DNA of 64,000 nucleotides from Microbacterium tenebrionis (GTDB taxonomy: Bacteria > Actinomycetota > Actinomycetes > Actinomycetales > Microbacteriaceae), in contig NZ_CAHJXQ010000002.1 of NCBI RefSeq assembly GCF_903645325.1, positions 124,001 to 188,000 of the forward strand. Reading direction: 5' to 3'. A program made the translations under genes and the position numbers. This document shows positions 43,526 to 53,842 of this stretch, piece by piece (position 1 is the first letter of the stretch; the number at the start of each line of letters is the position of its first letter). Under the pieces are notes generated by a model. It was given only the letters and a program-made list of their open reading frames with translations, did not search any database and had not been told where the DNA came from.

Positions 43526-46234
43526 TCACCCGGTGTTCTGCAGGCCGGCGGCGACACCGCTGACCGAGAGGAGCAGCAGTCGGCGCTGTTCGTCGTCGGC
43601 GCCGGATCCTTCCGGAGCGGATGCGGCGGAGCGCAGCTCGCGCAGGGCGCGCAGCTGCAGCAGCGACAGTGCGTCGACGTACGGGCTGCGCAGCGCCACC
43701 GCCCGCTGGAGGACGGGCTTGTTCTCCAGCAGCACGCTTCCGCCGGTGAGACGGATGACCCATTCGCGCGTCAGCGCGAGCTCGTCGAGCACGAGCTGGG
43801 CGAGGTCGTCGCGGTCGCCGAGGGCGAGATAGCGCCGCGCGATCCGCTCATCGGTCTTCGCGAGGCTCATCGCGACGTTGTCGACCATCGTGCGCAGCAG
43901 CGGCCAATCACGGTACGCCTCGACGAGGCGCGCCTCGTCTCCGACTGCTTCGAGCGCGGTGCCGAGCCCGAACCAGCCGGCGAGGTTGATGCGAGCCTGC
44001 GTCCAGGCGAACACCCACGGGATCGCCCGAAGATCCTCGAGCGACTCGACGGACAGGCCGCGGCGAGCGGGCCGCGAGCCCAGCGCCAGCAGCCCGATCT
44101 CCTCCATCGGCGTCACGGTGGCGAACCACGGCGCGAAGCCGTCGGCCTTCACAAGGTCGAAGAAACGCGAACGGGATGCGGCATCCATCACCTGCGCGAC
44201 GTCCGCGAAGCGGGCGGCGGCGCTGCTGGTGCGCTCCTCGATCGTCGGCGACGAGGCGAGCAGCGTGGCGGCGGCGACCTGGTCGATGTGCCGCATGGCG
44301 ATCGCCGGCTCGCCGTAGCGGGCGAAGATGACCTCGCCCTGCTCGGTGAGCTTGAACCGGCCGTCGACGGAGTGCGGGGGCTGGGCGAGGATGGCCGAGT
44401 TCGCAGGCCCCCCGCCGCGGCCGAGCGCGCCGCCGCGGCCATGGAACAGGGTCAGCGTGATACCGGCATCCTGCGCCCACTGCGCGATCTTCTCCTGCGC
44501 CTCGTAGAGCGCGAGGTTCGCGGCGACGGGGCCGACGTCCTTGGATGAGTCCGAGTACCCGAGCATGACCTCAAGGCGGTTCTCGGTCGCGGCCATCCGT
44601 GCGCGGAACTCCGGGAACTCCACCACCTCGGCGAGGATTCCGGGGGCCGCCTGCAGATCGGCGAACGTCTCGAACAGCGGTACGACGTCGAGTACGGGGC
44701 CGTCGTCGCCGAGCGCGTGCCGGGCGAGGCGGTGCACGTTCGCGAGATCCTCGGCGGACTGCGTGAACGAGACGACGTACCGTCCGGCCGCGCGCAGTCC
44801 GTAGCGCTGCTGGATGCCGGCGATCGCGCGGAACACCTCGAGCACCTCGAGGGTCTGCTCACTGAGCTCGTCGCCGGCGTCGAGCTCGGCCAGTGCCGCG
44901 CGATGCACCTGCGAGTGCTGGCGCACCTCGAGTTCGGTGAGGTGGAAACCGTACGTCTCCACTTGCCAGATCAGATGCTGGACGCCGCCGAACGCGTGCC
45001 GCTTGGCGCCGGACTCCACGAGCGACGCCTGTACCGCTCGCAGGTCCGCCAGCAGCTCCTCCGGCGCGGAATACGGGTTCGCCGAGCCGAGGCGGGTCGC
45101 GGCGACGCGGCGGGCGAACGACAGGACGGCGCGCCGATGCGGCTCCTCCGGCGACCGTGCGGCGATCTCGGCAGCGACGTCCGGCTGCGCGGCGGCGAAG
45201 GCATCCCACAGGGCCGTGACATCGGCGTTCGGCGGGGTTCCCTCGGCGTCGAGCGTCAGGCCGCGGCCGATCCGGTCGAGCGCGCGTTCGAGACCGCGCA
45301 ACACGTGGTCGGCGGCGATGTCTGCCGCCTCCCGTGTGACGGATGCCGTGACGAACGGGTTGCCGTCGCGGTCGCCGCCCACCCACGATCCGACGCGGAC
45401 GAACGCGGGGACGACGGGAGCGCTCGCCCCCGACTCCTCGCCGCGCAGCGCGTCGTCGATGCGGCGGTAGACGTGCGGAACGGTCGTGAACAGGGTCTCA
45501 TCGAACACCGACATGACCGTGCGGACCTCGTCGGTGGGCGAGGGCTTCTGGGCGCGCAGGGGAGCGGTGCGCCAGAGCGTGTCGACCTCCTCCAGCATCC
45601 GGCGCCGGGCGCGATGCTGTTCCGCGCCGCCGTCGCTGGCCGCATCGTGGTCGGTGAGGAGCTCCGAGAGCCGGCGGATGCTCGTCGACACGGCCCGACG
45701 GCGTGCTTCGGTCGGGTGAGCGGTGAACACCGGGTGGAACCGGAGTCCGGACAGGCGCCGCTGCGCCTCGTCGTCGCCGACCTCGCCGCGCAGCTGCGCG
45801 TACGCGGCGGCGAGGGTGTCGGGGATCCTGGCGCCCGCGGATTCGTCTGACGGCGCCGGCTGCCCGGCACGCTCGCGGAGCACGCGAACACGCTGGTGCT
45901 CCTCGGCGAGGTTCACGAGGTGGAAGTAGCACGTGAACGCCCGCGCGACCTCGTCGGCGCGCTCGACGCTGAACGACTCGGCGATCTCGGTCGCGCGATC
46001 GAACGCGCCGGTTCCGGGGACCAGAGCGGTGTCCTCTTCGTACGCCTGGATGGTCGCAAGTCGCAGCCGCTCGACGTCCTCGAAGAGCCCGGGGCTGCCG
46101 CATTCCTGCAGCACCTGCCCGAGCAGGGCGCCGAGCATGCGCACGTCCGCACGCATCTCGTCGGGGATCCCGCGCTCGGCTTCGAATCGCCCGATGACGC
46201 GGATGGCCTCAGTGTGAGTGGGTTCGGGGGTCAC
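43526..46234 (-). CDS. ppc: Phosphoenolpyruvate carboxylase
   Basis: Carboxylates PEP to oxaloacetate, the main anaplerotic reaction and the opposite of pckG. 902 residues. Catalytic His in VFTAHPTEARRRAVSTSIRR near 170, GSWVGGDRDGNPFVTAS near 278, MLGYSDSSKDVGPVAANLAL near 555, FHGRGGALGRGGGPANSAIL near 590 and the invariant C-terminal QNTG, the allosteric end of the enzyme. GTG start (GTGACCCCCGAACCC); TAACCT ends 6 nt before it. Confidence 0.97.
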   Translation of the reverse strand: MTPEPTHTEAIRVIGRFEAERGIPDEMRADVRMLGALLGQVLQECGSPGLFEDVERLRLATIQAYEEDTALVPGTGAFDRATEIAESFSVERADEVARAFTCYFHLVNLAEEHQRVRVLRERAGQPAPSDESAGARIPDTLAAAYAQLRGEVGDDEAQRRLSGLRFHPVFTAHPTEARRRAVSTSIRRLSELLTDHDAASDGGAEQHRARRRMLEEVDTLWRTAPLRAQKPSPTDEVRTVMSVFDETLFTTVPHVYRRIDDALRGEESGASAPVVPAFVRVGSWVGGDRDGNPFVTASVTREAADIAADHVLRGLERALDRIGRGLTLDAEGTPPNADVTALWDAFAAAQPDVAAEIAARSPEEPHRRAVLSFARRVAATRLGSANPYSAPEELLADLRAVQASLVESGAKRHAFGGVQHLIWQVETYGFHLTELEVRQHSQVHRAALAELDAGDELSEQTLEVLEVFRAIAGIQQRYGLRAAGRYVVSFTQSAEDLANVHRLARHALGDDGPVLDVVPLFETFADLQAAPGILAEVVEFPEFRARMAATENRLEVMLGYSDSSKDVGPVAANLALYEAQEKIAQWAQDAGITLTLFHGRGGALGRGGGPANSAILAQPPHSVDGRFKLTEQGEVIFARYGEPAIAMRHIDQVAAATLLASSPTIEERTSSAAARFADVAQVMDAASRSRFFDLVKADGFAPWFATVTPMEEIGLLALGSRPARRGLSVESLEDLRAIPWVFAWTQARINLAGWFGLGTALEAVGDEARLVEAYRDWPLLRTMVDNVAMSLAKTDERIARRYLALGDRDDLAQLVLDELALTREWVIRLTGGSVLLENKPVLQRAVALRSPYVDALSLLQLRALRELRSAASAPEGSGADDEQRRLLLLSVSGVAAGLQNTG

Positions 46235-46240
46235 TCTTCG

Positions 46241-46246
46241 AGGTTA
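46241..46246 (-). promoter_or_regulatory. -10-like hexamer of ppc, predicts leaderless mRNA
   Basis: TAACCT on the minus strand ends exactly 6 nt before the GTG start; no ribosome-binding site. Confidence 0.5.
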
Positions 46247-46299
46247 GCCGCGGGCCGTGGGGCTGCTTGACCACGTGACGCCGTGCGACGGGGCGGGAA

Positions 46300-46305
46300 T
46301 AGCAT
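46300..46305 (+). promoter_or_regulatory. -10-like hexamer of nhaA, predicts leaderless mRNA
   Basis: TAGCAT ends 7 nt before the ATG at 46313. It overlaps the upstream alternative ATG at 46304, which argues for 46313 as the true start. Confidence 0.45.
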
Positions 46306-46312
46306 GGAGCCG

Positions 46313-47479
<1,167 letters not shown>

Positions 47480-47504
47480 CCGTCCGGATCTCGGAGAGGA
47501 TGCC

Positions 47505-48158
47505 ATGACCGACGCACTGCGCGCAGCAGCGGAGACCATGAAGGCCGTGCGCGAGCGCTGCGTGTGGTCGCAGCAGATCACGCATCGCGATCTGGTGCCG
47601 TACCTCATCGAGGAGTCGCACGAGGTCATCGACGCCGTCGAGGACGGCACCCGTGCCGACCTGCGCGAGGAGCTCGGCGACCTGCTGTGGCAGGTGCTGT
47701 TCCACGCCGCGATCGCCGCGCAGGACCCCGACGATCCGTTCGACATCGACGATGTGGCGGAGACTCTGACGGAGAAGATGGTCAGGCGGCATCCGCACGT
47801 CTTCGCGGGCGCGGTCGCGACCACGCCCGAGGAGGTGCTCGTGCACTGGAACGCAGCGAAGGCGGCCGAGAAGCGCGAACGGCGCAGCGTTCTGGACGGC
47901 GTGCCCGCCGGGATGCCGGCACTCGCCCGCGCCCAGAAGGTGCTCGGCAGGGCGGCGAGGGTCGGGGCGGGCGACGACGTCGCGCTCGCCGCGCACGACG
48001 CCGCTGAGATCGGCGCCGCACCGGAGTCGGAGGACGAGCTCGGCGACATGCTGCTCATGCTCACCGCCACGGCACGCGCGAACGGCTGGGATGCCGAGCG
48101 CGCCCTGCGCGAGCGTCTGCGGACGCTGGAGGACGAGGTCCGCTCCGCCGAGGCCTGA
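47505..48158 (+). CDS. mazG: MazG-family nucleoside triphosphate pyrophosphohydrolase
   Basis: 217 residues. The EExxE...ExxD metal motif of MazG appears as LIEESHEVIDAVEDG near 35-49 and LREELGDLLWQVLFHAAIA near 53-71. ALTEKMVRRHPHVF (here ETLTEKMVRRHPHVFAG near 87-103) and VLVHWNAAKAAEKRER are also typical. It hydrolyses non-canonical NTPs to monophosphates. The C-terminal module is degenerate, with ELGDMLLMLTATARANGWD. ATG after GGAGAGGATGCC. A strong hairpin covers its stop codon. Confidence 0.94.
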   Translation: MTDALRAAAETMKAVRERCVWSQQITHRDLVPYLIEESHEVIDAVEDGTRADLREELGDLLWQVLFHAAIAAQDPDDPFDIDDVAETLTEKMVRRHPHVFAGAVATTPEEVLVHWNAAKAAEKRERRSVLDGVPAGMPALARAQKVLGRAARVGAGDDVALAAHDAAEIGAAPESEDELGDMLLMLTATARANGWDAERALRERLRTLEDEVRSAEA

Positions 48159-48172
48159 GCCTCGGCGGAGCG
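48141..48172 (+). terminator. 14-bp hairpin overlapping the mazG stop codon
   Basis: CGCTCCGCCGAGGC pairs perfectly with GCCTCGGCGGAGCG around a CTGA tetraloop, and the mazG TGA is in the loop. No T-tract, but the stem is strong enough to act as a GC-type terminator or 3' stabiliser. Confidence 0.65.
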
Positions 48173-48189
48173 CTGACGTGGCACCGCGT

Positions 48190-48271
48190 GCACAACTTCG
48201 GAGCTCGGCGGCGGCACGCCGCGCGGCGAGCGTGCGCCGCGGCGTGTCGCGTCCGGCATCCGAAGCTGTGC
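48190..48271. repeat. Palindromic repeat copy C, between mazG and hisS
   Basis: 82 bp. Left arm GCACAACTTCGGA, right arm TCCGAAGCTGTGC, with the shared CGGCGTGTCGCG block before the right arm and a GC-rich inner stem. It ends 41 nt before the hisS start, just upstream of that gene's predicted promoter. Confidence 0.85.
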
Positions 48272-48311
48272 TGGTGTGCGAGCGGCGGGAGATGCCTGGA
48301 AAGATGGAGAC

Positions 48312-49595
48312 GTGGCTACTGTGAACCCGCCGCGCGGCATGCGCGACATCCTCCCCGCCGACAAGGCTCGCCGAGAGCGCCTGCTCGCCGTGATCCGCGA
48401 GCGCTACCTGGCGCACGGCTTCGACGAGATCGAGACGCCTGTCGTCGAGGAGTACGACCGCCTGCATGCCGGGATCGGCGGCGACAACGAGAAGCTCTCG
48501 TACAACATCCTGCGCCGCGGGCTTGATGCCGAGGCGATCCGCGCCGGCGCCGACGACCCCGCAGCCTTGAGCGACCTGGGCCTGCGCTACGACCTGACCG
48601 TCCCGCTCGCCCGGTTCTACGCGAGCAACCGCGGGCAGCTGCCGGCTGTGTTCCGCGCGATCCAGATCGGGCCGGTGTGGCGCGCCGAGCGCCCGCAGAA
48701 GGGCCGCTACCGCCAGTTCGTGCAGTGCGACATCGACATCATGGGCGACGACTCCGCGCGCGCCGAGGCCGAGCTGATCGTCGCGTCGCTGGATGCGCTC
48801 GCCGCCCTCGGGCTCGAGGGCGCGAGCGTGCGCATCAACGATCGTCGCGTGCTCGATTGGATGCTGGACGCCTTCGGCTTCGCGGCCGACGAGCGCCCTG
48901 GCGTGCTCATCACGATCGACAAGCTCGACAAGATCGGTCCGGACGGGATCGTCGCCGAGCTTCGCGAGCGGGGTGCCACGGCATCCGCCGTCGAGGCCTT
49001 CGACGCGTATCTGCGCCGCCCGCAGACCATGGAGTACAACCCCTACGGCGAGGCGCAGATCCGCAAGGCCCTGCCCGAGAACGCGCCGGACGAGATCGTC
49101 GCGCACCTGGTCGGCATCGGCGAGGCCGTCGCCGCCGGCGCGGGGTCGGACGCCGAGATCCCGCTCGTCTTCGACCCGTTCCTCGTGCGCGGCATGGGCT
49201 ACTACACGGGCACGATCTTCGAGCTCGCGCATCCGTCCGTGTCGTACTCGCTGGGCGGCGGCGGCCGCTACGACGGCATGATCGGCAGGTTCCTCGGCCA
49301 GCAGATCCCCGCCGTCGGATTCTCCCTCGGATTCGAGCGCCTCGCCGACCTGCTCGAGCCGCAGTCGGATGCGGGAGCCCAGGCGATCGTGCTCGTGCAC
49401 GACGCCGACGTGCCGCTGGCAGAGCTCATCGCGCACAAGACCGCACTGATGGAGCACGGCCGGGTGCGTCTGGAGCGTCGCGTGAAGAACTTCAAGGGCC
49501 TGCTGGACCGCTCCGCGGCCGACGGCTACACCGCCTTCGCGACGGTCTCGGCCGGTGCCGCCGTCGGCGCGCTTGAGATCAAGCCGCTCGCCTGA
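48312..49595 (+). CDS. hisS: Histidine--tRNA ligase
   Basis: 427 residues, class II. Motif 2 IGPVWRAERPQKGRYRQFVQ near 118-137, YYTGTIFELAHPSVSYSLGG near 297-316 for the histidine-binding region, GGGGRYDGMIGRF and GFSLGFERLADLL for motif 3. The anticodon-binding domain occupies the last 90 residues. GTG at 48312 is the likely start (AAAGAT ends 6 nt before it); a second in-frame GTG lies three codons later. Transcribed after the palindromic repeat copy C. Confidence 0.94.
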   Translation: MATVNPPRGMRDILPADKARRERLLAVIRERYLAHGFDEIETPVVEEYDRLHAGIGGDNEKLSYNILRRGLDAEAIRAGADDPAALSDLGLRYDLTVPLARFYASNRGQLPAVFRAIQIGPVWRAERPQKGRYRQFVQCDIDIMGDDSARAEAELIVASLDALAALGLEGASVRINDRRVLDWMLDAFGFAADERPGVLITIDKLDKIGPDGIVAELRERGATASAVEAFDAYLRRPQTMEYNPYGEAQIRKALPENAPDEIVAHLVGIGEAVAAGAGSDAEIPLVFDPFLVRGMGYYTGTIFELAHPSVSYSLGGGGRYDGMIGRFLGQQIPAVGFSLGFERLADLLEPQSDAGAQAIVLVHDADVPLAELIAHKTALMEHGRVRLERRVKNFKGLLDRSAADGYTAFATVSAGAAVGALEIKPLA

Positions 49596-49604
49596 GCACC
49601 TCTC

Positions 49605-50249
49605 ATGCGCGTTCAGGGGACGATTCATCGCTGGGATGCCGACCGCGGCTTCGGCTTCATCCGCCGCCCGGGTCAGCGCGACGCGTTCGTGCACGTTCGG
49701 GACGTGCGCGGCGTCATCCCAGCCGAGGGCGTTCGCGTCGAGTTCTCGGAGATCCAGATCGAGGGCAAGGGTCCGCGCGCCGTCGACGTGCGCTCGGTTG
49801 CCGGTGCGCCCGCGGCTCGGTACCCCGAGCGGGCACCGAGCCGCACTGCCCGTGGCGGCAGGCGCTCGCCGGGCCGCGCCGGACTCGTCGTGGCCATCGT
49901 CCTCATGGCGGCGTGGATCTCCGTGCTGGCCTGGGGCTGGTCCACCGAGCGCATCCCGATCTGGCTGCTCGGCGCGCTCCTGCTCCTGAACCTCATCACA
50001 TATGCCGTCTACGCGAGAGACAAGCGAGCGGCTCGGCGGGGAGATTGGAGGACGAGTGAGGCCGGCTTGCATCTCCTTGCGGTCCTCGGCGGGTGGCCGG
50101 GTGCCTGGCTCGCGCAGCAGCGACTGCGTCACAAGACCGTCAAGCAGGCGTTCCGGGTCGTCTACTGGTTCACGGTGCTGGTGAACTGCGCCGCGGTGGC
50201 GGTCATCCTGTTCGTCGGATGGCCGACGGTGATCCAACTGTTGCGGTGA
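49605..50249 (+). CDS. Cold-shock-domain / DUF1294 membrane fusion protein
   Basis: 214 residues. Residues 1-68 are a cold-shock fold: GTIHRWDADRGFGFIRRPGQ with the RNP-1-like GFGFI, then DAFVHVRDV. A basic linker follows, then DUF1294 with four helices, including GLVVAIVLMAAWISVLAWGW and AVYARDKRAARRGDWRTSE. The combination is a known but unexplained architecture. It starts 9 nt after hisS and is probably co-transcribed. Function unknown; nucleic-acid binding at the membrane is only a guess. Confidence 0.9.
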   Translation: MRVQGTIHRWDADRGFGFIRRPGQRDAFVHVRDVRGVIPAEGVRVEFSEIQIEGKGPRAVDVRSVAGAPAARYPERAPSRTARGGRRSPGRAGLVVAIVLMAAWISVLAWGWSTERIPIWLLGALLLLNLITYAVYARDKRAARRGDWRTSEAGLHLLAVLGGWPGAWLAQQRLRHKTVKQAFRVVYWFTVLVNCAAVAVILFVGWPTVIQLLR

Positions 50250-50318
50250 CATGACGATCGCACGGTGAGGACGGCGGGCGTTCATGCCGCGTTCACGCGC
50301 GTCCGCTCGAATGGGCGC

Positions 50319-51101
50319 ATGATCAGGGTGCGCATCCTGGCGGCCGTGGCGGCGCTCGGCCTCGCCGCGCTCGGCATCCGCACGCTGCTCACCCGCCAGG
50401 CTGCGATCGCTCGCCACCGCATCGGCAAGCCGCTCGGCGAGGTGTCGCTGGACGCCGATCGGGTGTGGAAGAGGTCGTTAGACGGCGCGCCGATCGACCT
50501 GCTCCTGCTCGGCGACTCGCTGGCGGCGGGACTCGGCGCCGAGCGCCGCAAGGAGACTCTCGGTGGGCGCATCGCGAAGGCTGTGGCGAAGCGGATGCTG
50601 CGCCCGGTGCGCCTGCGGACCGCGGCAGTGGTCGGATCCGAGTCCACGGCGCTCGCCGGACAGCTCGACGCGCTCCCGGACGGATACCGCGCCGACGTCG
50701 CCGTGATCGTCGTCGGCGGCAACGACGTCACGCACATGGTTCCGCCGTGGTCGGCGGCGAACGAGCTCGAACGGGCCCTCACACGTCTGCAGGAGCTCGG
50801 CACCCCGGTCGTCGTGGGCACCTGTCCCGACCTCGGCACGCTGCAGCCCGTCCCGCAGCCGCTGCGCGCCCTGCTCTCGCGCATGTCGCGGCGGCTCGCG
50901 CTCGAGCAGACGAGGGTCGCCTGGCGCACCGGCGCGGTGCCCGTCGATCTCCGGCTGGCCGTGGGCCCGACCTTCCGGGAGCAGCCCGACGAGATGTTCA
51001 GCCTCGACAGGTTCCACCCAAGCGCGGCAGGCTACCGTCGCACGGCGGAGGCGCTCCTGCCCGCGGTGGAGATGGCTCTCAGGCAGCCGGTGCGCGCGTG
51101 A
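50319..51101 (+). CDS. SGNH/GDSL-family hydrolase, membrane-anchored
   Basis: 260 residues. An N-terminal hydrophobic segment VRILAAVAALGLAALGI follows a short basic start, a likely signal anchor. Block I LLLGDSLAAGLG near 61-72 holds the nucleophile Ser, block III VVGGNDVTHM near 127-136, block V SLDRFHPSAAGYRR near 228-241 the Asp-His pair. It acts probably as an esterase or lipase outside the membrane. TCGAAT ends 6 nt before the ATG. It converges with the permease gene: their coding ends overlap by 23 nt (51079-51101). Confidence 0.88.
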   Translation: MIRVRILAAVAALGLAALGIRTLLTRQAAIARHRIGKPLGEVSLDADRVWKRSLDGAPIDLLLLGDSLAAGLGAERRKETLGGRIAKAVAKRMLRPVRLRTAAVVGSESTALAGQLDALPDGYRADVAVIVVGGNDVTHMVPPWSAANELERALTRLQELGTPVVVGTCPDLGTLQPVPQPLRALLSRMSRRLALEQTRVAWRTGAVPVDLRLAVGPTFREQPDEMFSLDRFHPSAAGYRRTAEALLPAVEMALRQPVRA

Positions 51102-52317
51102 GCCGCAGCCGCAGCATCCGATACGCGACGCCGACGAGGATGACCCCCGTGCCGATCAGCGACGCCAGCAGCGGGAGGGTGCTCACGAGCACGAGGCATC
51201 CGAGTACGCCGAGAACCTGCAGAGCCCGCGGGTACCGTCGCGCGGCCCCCGACTGCCGGAACGCCGCCGCATTCGCGATGAGGTAGTACAACAGCACGCC
51301 GAACGACGAGAATCCGATCGCACCGCGCAGATCGGCGACGATTACGATGAGGATCACGATGATCGCGACGGCGATCTCGGCCCGGTACGGGACCTGCCAG
51401 CGCGGGTGCACCGCGGCGAGGAACCGCGGCAGATCGGATTCCCTGGCCATCGCGAGGGTCGTGCGGCCGATGCCCGTCAGGAGAGCCAGGAGCGCGCCGA
51501 GGGATGCTGCCGCCGCCGCGATGCGGACGACGGGTTCGAGCACCGTGAGCCCTGCCGCATCGACCACGGCGGCGAGCGGTGCGGACTTCGCTGCGGCATC
51601 CGCGCCGAGCGTCAGCACGACGACGACGGCGACGAGCGCATAGACGACCAGCGCTCCCGAGAGCGCGAGCACGATCGCACGGGGGATGCTCCGGGCCGGG
51701 TCCGTGACCTCTTCGCCCATCGTCGCGATCCTCGCGTATCCGGCGAAGGCGAAGAACAGCAGGCCGGCGCCCTGCAGCACGCCGTAGGCGGTGAGGTCGG
51801 CGAGCGGTACGGGCGAGGCCGACGGCGCCGAGGCGAACCCGACCGCGACGACGACGGCGAGCCCCAGCAGCGAGACGACGACGAGGAAGCGGGTGAGCAG
51901 TGCCGTGCGGGTGACGCCGAAGCAGTTCACGGTCGCGAGAGCGGCGACGGCGACGGCTGCGACCGGCGTCTCCCACCCGGTGGGAGCGGCGTATGCGGCG
52001 AAGGTCATCGCCATCGCGGCGCAGCTGGCGAGCTTGCCGATCACGAAGCACCACCCGGCGATGTAGCCCCACCACGGCCCGATCTCGGCGCGCGCGTACG
52101 CGTAGGTGCCGCCGGCGACCGGATGCACGGCGGCGAGCTGCGCCGACGAGGTGGCGTTGCAGAACGCGACCACGGCAGCGATCGCGAGGGCGAGGAAGAT
52201 CCCGGAGCCGGAAGCCTCGATCGCCGGTCCCCACACCGCGAACACTCCGGCCCCGATCATGGAACCGAGTCCCACAGCCACGGCGTCGGTGAGGGTCAGG
52301 TGTCTGGCGAGCTGCAC
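51079..52317 (-). CDS. APC-superfamily amino-acid permease
   Basis: 412 residues, 12 helices. The TM1 signature VGLGSMIGAGVFAVWGPAI near 15-33, AVHPVAGGTYAYARAEIGPW near 64, and RIATMGEEVTDPARSIPRAI near 210 match APC amino-acid transporters of the YhdG/cationic group. GTG start chosen because VQLARHLTLTDAVAVG aligns with the family; CACAAT ends 6 nt before it. Its 3' end overlaps the convergent SGNH gene by 23 nt. Confidence 0.9.
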   Translation of the reverse strand: MQLARHLTLTDAVAVGLGSMIGAGVFAVWGPAIEASGSGIFLALAIAAVVAFCNATSSAQLAAVHPVAGGTYAYARAEIGPWWGYIAGWCFVIGKLASCAAMAMTFAAYAAPTGWETPVAAVAVAALATVNCFGVTRTALLTRFLVVVSLLGLAVVVAVGFASAPSASPVPLADLTAYGVLQGAGLLFFAFAGYARIATMGEEVTDPARSIPRAIVLALSGALVVYALVAVVVVLTLGADAAAKSAPLAAVVDAAGLTVLEPVVRIAAAAASLGALLALLTGIGRTTLAMARESDLPRFLAAVHPRWQVPYRAEIAVAIIVILIVIVADLRGAIGFSSFGVLLYYLIANAAAFRQSGAARRYPRALQVLGVLGCLVLVSTLPLLASLIGTGVILVGVAYRMLRLRLTRAPAA

Positions 52318-52354
52318 CGGCTCATTGTGGCACGGGCACGTGAACGGCCGGTGC

Positions 52355-52828
52355 TCACGCGCTGCGGGCGGCCGTGACCCGCTTCTTCTCGCGGATGTAC
52401 ACCTCGCGGCGCACCTTGGCGACGACGTCGCCGTCGCGGTCGGTGATCTCGGTCTCGAACCACTCGAGGACCTTCTTGCCACCGGCCGCCTTCTCGCGGA
52501 TCTCGGCCACGCGCTCGGGGGAGACGTGGAAGTGCGCCGTGAGCACCCCGCGGCCCGGTTTGAGGAACTCGATCTCGCCGCGGGTGTCCCACACGACGTA
52601 GTCGCGGCCGAGCTGGTGCATCACGAGCATGAAGTAGTACGGGTCGGTCATCGCCGACATGGATCCGCCGAAGGCCGTCTTGACGTAGTTGCGGGTGAAC
52701 AGGTTGACGTGCAGTTCGACCGTCGCGTGCGTCCAGTCCTCGCTGAACCGGCGGATGCGGATGCCGCTGAAGAGGTTGGGCGCCCACAGGCTCATGCCGA
52801 GGGCGAGTCGCCGAGGGGTGATCTTCAT
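52355..52828 (-). CDS. DUF4442 hotdog-fold protein
   Basis: 157 residues. LNPWAPNLFSGI-like entry (here LWAPNLFSGIRI), FTRNYVKTAFGGSMSAMTDP near 48-67, DYVVWDTRGEIEFLKPGRG near 78-96 are typical of the DUF4442 branch of the thioesterase/PaaI hotdog fold. Likely a small acyl-CoA thioesterase or acyl-binding protein. The ATG has CACACT 6 nt before it. It diverges from the GntR operon. Confidence 0.88.
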   Translation of the reverse strand: MKITPRRLALGMSLWAPNLFSGIRIRRFSEDWTHATVELHVNLFTRNYVKTAFGGSMSAMTDPYYFMLVMHQLGRDYVVWDTRGEIEFLKPGRGVLTAHFHVSPERVAEIREKAAGGKKVLEWFETEITDRDGDVVAKVRREVYIREKKRVTAARSA

Positions 52829-52889
52829 GCCGCCAGTGTGGCCGTGGCACGGCACTCGGCCGAAAGGTTTGGAGGAGTCCGTTAGTTGA

Positions 52890-52904
52890 TATAGTTTCTC
52901 TATA
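52890..52904. promoter_or_regulatory. Operator-like repeat upstream of the GntR gene
   Basis: TATAG-TTTCT-CTATA is a perfect 5-bp inverted repeat, extended by AGTT on one side and AACTA on the other, in an AT-rich pocket 15 nt before the GntR ATG. It has the usual size of a YtrA-type site and probably overlaps the promoter. Confidence 0.55.
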
Positions 52905-52919
52905 ACTAGTGGAGATGAC

Positions 52920-53270
52920 ATGCTCGTCCGGATCGATGCCGACAGCGCCACGGCGATCTTCGACCAGGTGGCCGCCTCCGTGCGCGCCGACATCCTCTCG
53001 GGCCGACTCGGACCAGGCGATCGACTCCCCGCCGCACGCGAGGTCGCCGACGCCCTCGACATCAACGTGCACACGGTGCTGCACGCCTACCAGCAGCTGC
53101 GCGACGAGGGGCTCGTGGACCTCCGCCGCGGCCGGGGAGCGGTGATCTCCCGCGGCGCCGCGCCTCTCGCCGAGCTCGCCGACGACGTGCGCGCCCTCGT
53201 CGCCCGCGCGGCCGCCCTCAGCGTCTCGCCGACCACTCTCGCCTCACTCGTGAAGGAGAACGCTCCATGA
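52920..53270 (+). CDS. GntR-family regulator (YtrA type)
   Basis: 116 residues. Winged HTH DQVAASVRADILSGRLGPGD, then LPAAREVADALDINVHTVLH and GLVDLRRGRGAVIS, followed by only about 40 residues, the short tail typical of the YtrA subfamily, which usually represses its own ABC or membrane-protein operon. Its stop overlaps the start of the next gene (ATGA). The operator-like repeat just upstream supports autoregulation. Confidence 0.93.
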   Translation: MLVRIDADSATAIFDQVAASVRADILSGRLGPGDRLPAAREVADALDINVHTVLHAYQQLRDEGLVDLRRGRGAVISRGAAPLAELADDVRALVARAAALSVSPTTLASLVKENAP

Positions 53271-53842
53271 CCGACGTCCCGCTCGCCGTCGACGTCCGCC
53301 GGTCGCGCACCGCATTCATCCGGGTCGGAGTCATCGCGCCGTTCGCGCTGCTCGCGCTCGCCGCGGTCGTCGTGCTCGCCTGGCTGCCCGAGCTGCCCGA
53401 TCCGATCGCGACGCACTGGGGCACCGACGGCGTCGACGGCTTCCTGCCGCGCGCGACATTCCTGCCGGTGCTGCTCGCCGTCTGCGGCGGTCTGCTCCTG
53501 TTCGACGTGCTCCTCGCCGTCGTCAGCCCTCGGATGCCGCAGTCGAGCGCGAAGCCTCCCGTGCGGGCATGGTCGGCGACGTCGAAGCTCCTGGGCGCGA
53601 TGAACCTCGGCCTCGGTGCCGGCTTCGCCCTGCTGCTGCTCAGCACCGACGGCATCCAGCGCGGTCTCGCCGACGCGGCCGACGCCCCCGACATCGGCGG
53701 CTGGGCGGCGCTCGCCGTGCCGGCGATGGTCGTGTTCGCCGTCGTCGGGTGGTTCCTGCAGCCGACGAGCCCCGACTACGGCCCCGTCGCCGCCGCCGCG
53801 CTCGAGACCGTCCGCCTCCGATCGAAGGACGACCGCTCATGA
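53267..53842 (+). CDS. DUF1648-domain membrane protein
   Basis: 191 residues. Helix 1 IAPFALLALAAVVVLAWLPE, followed by the DUF1648 signature LPDPIATHWGTDGVDGFLPR near 44-63, then three further helices. In Gram-positive bacteria this family often accompanies GntR regulators and responds to cell-envelope stress. Overlaps the regulator start and the CPBP gene (4 nt each), so all three are co-translated. Confidence 0.9.
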   Translation: MTDVPLAVDVRRSRTAFIRVGVIAPFALLALAAVVVLAWLPELPDPIATHWGTDGVDGFLPRATFLPVLLAVCGGLLLFDVLLAVVSPRMPQSSAKPPVRAWSATSKLLGAMNLGLGAGFALLLLSTDGIQRGLADAADAPDIGGWAALAVPAMVVFAVVGWFLQPTSPDYGPVAAAALETVRLRSKDDRS

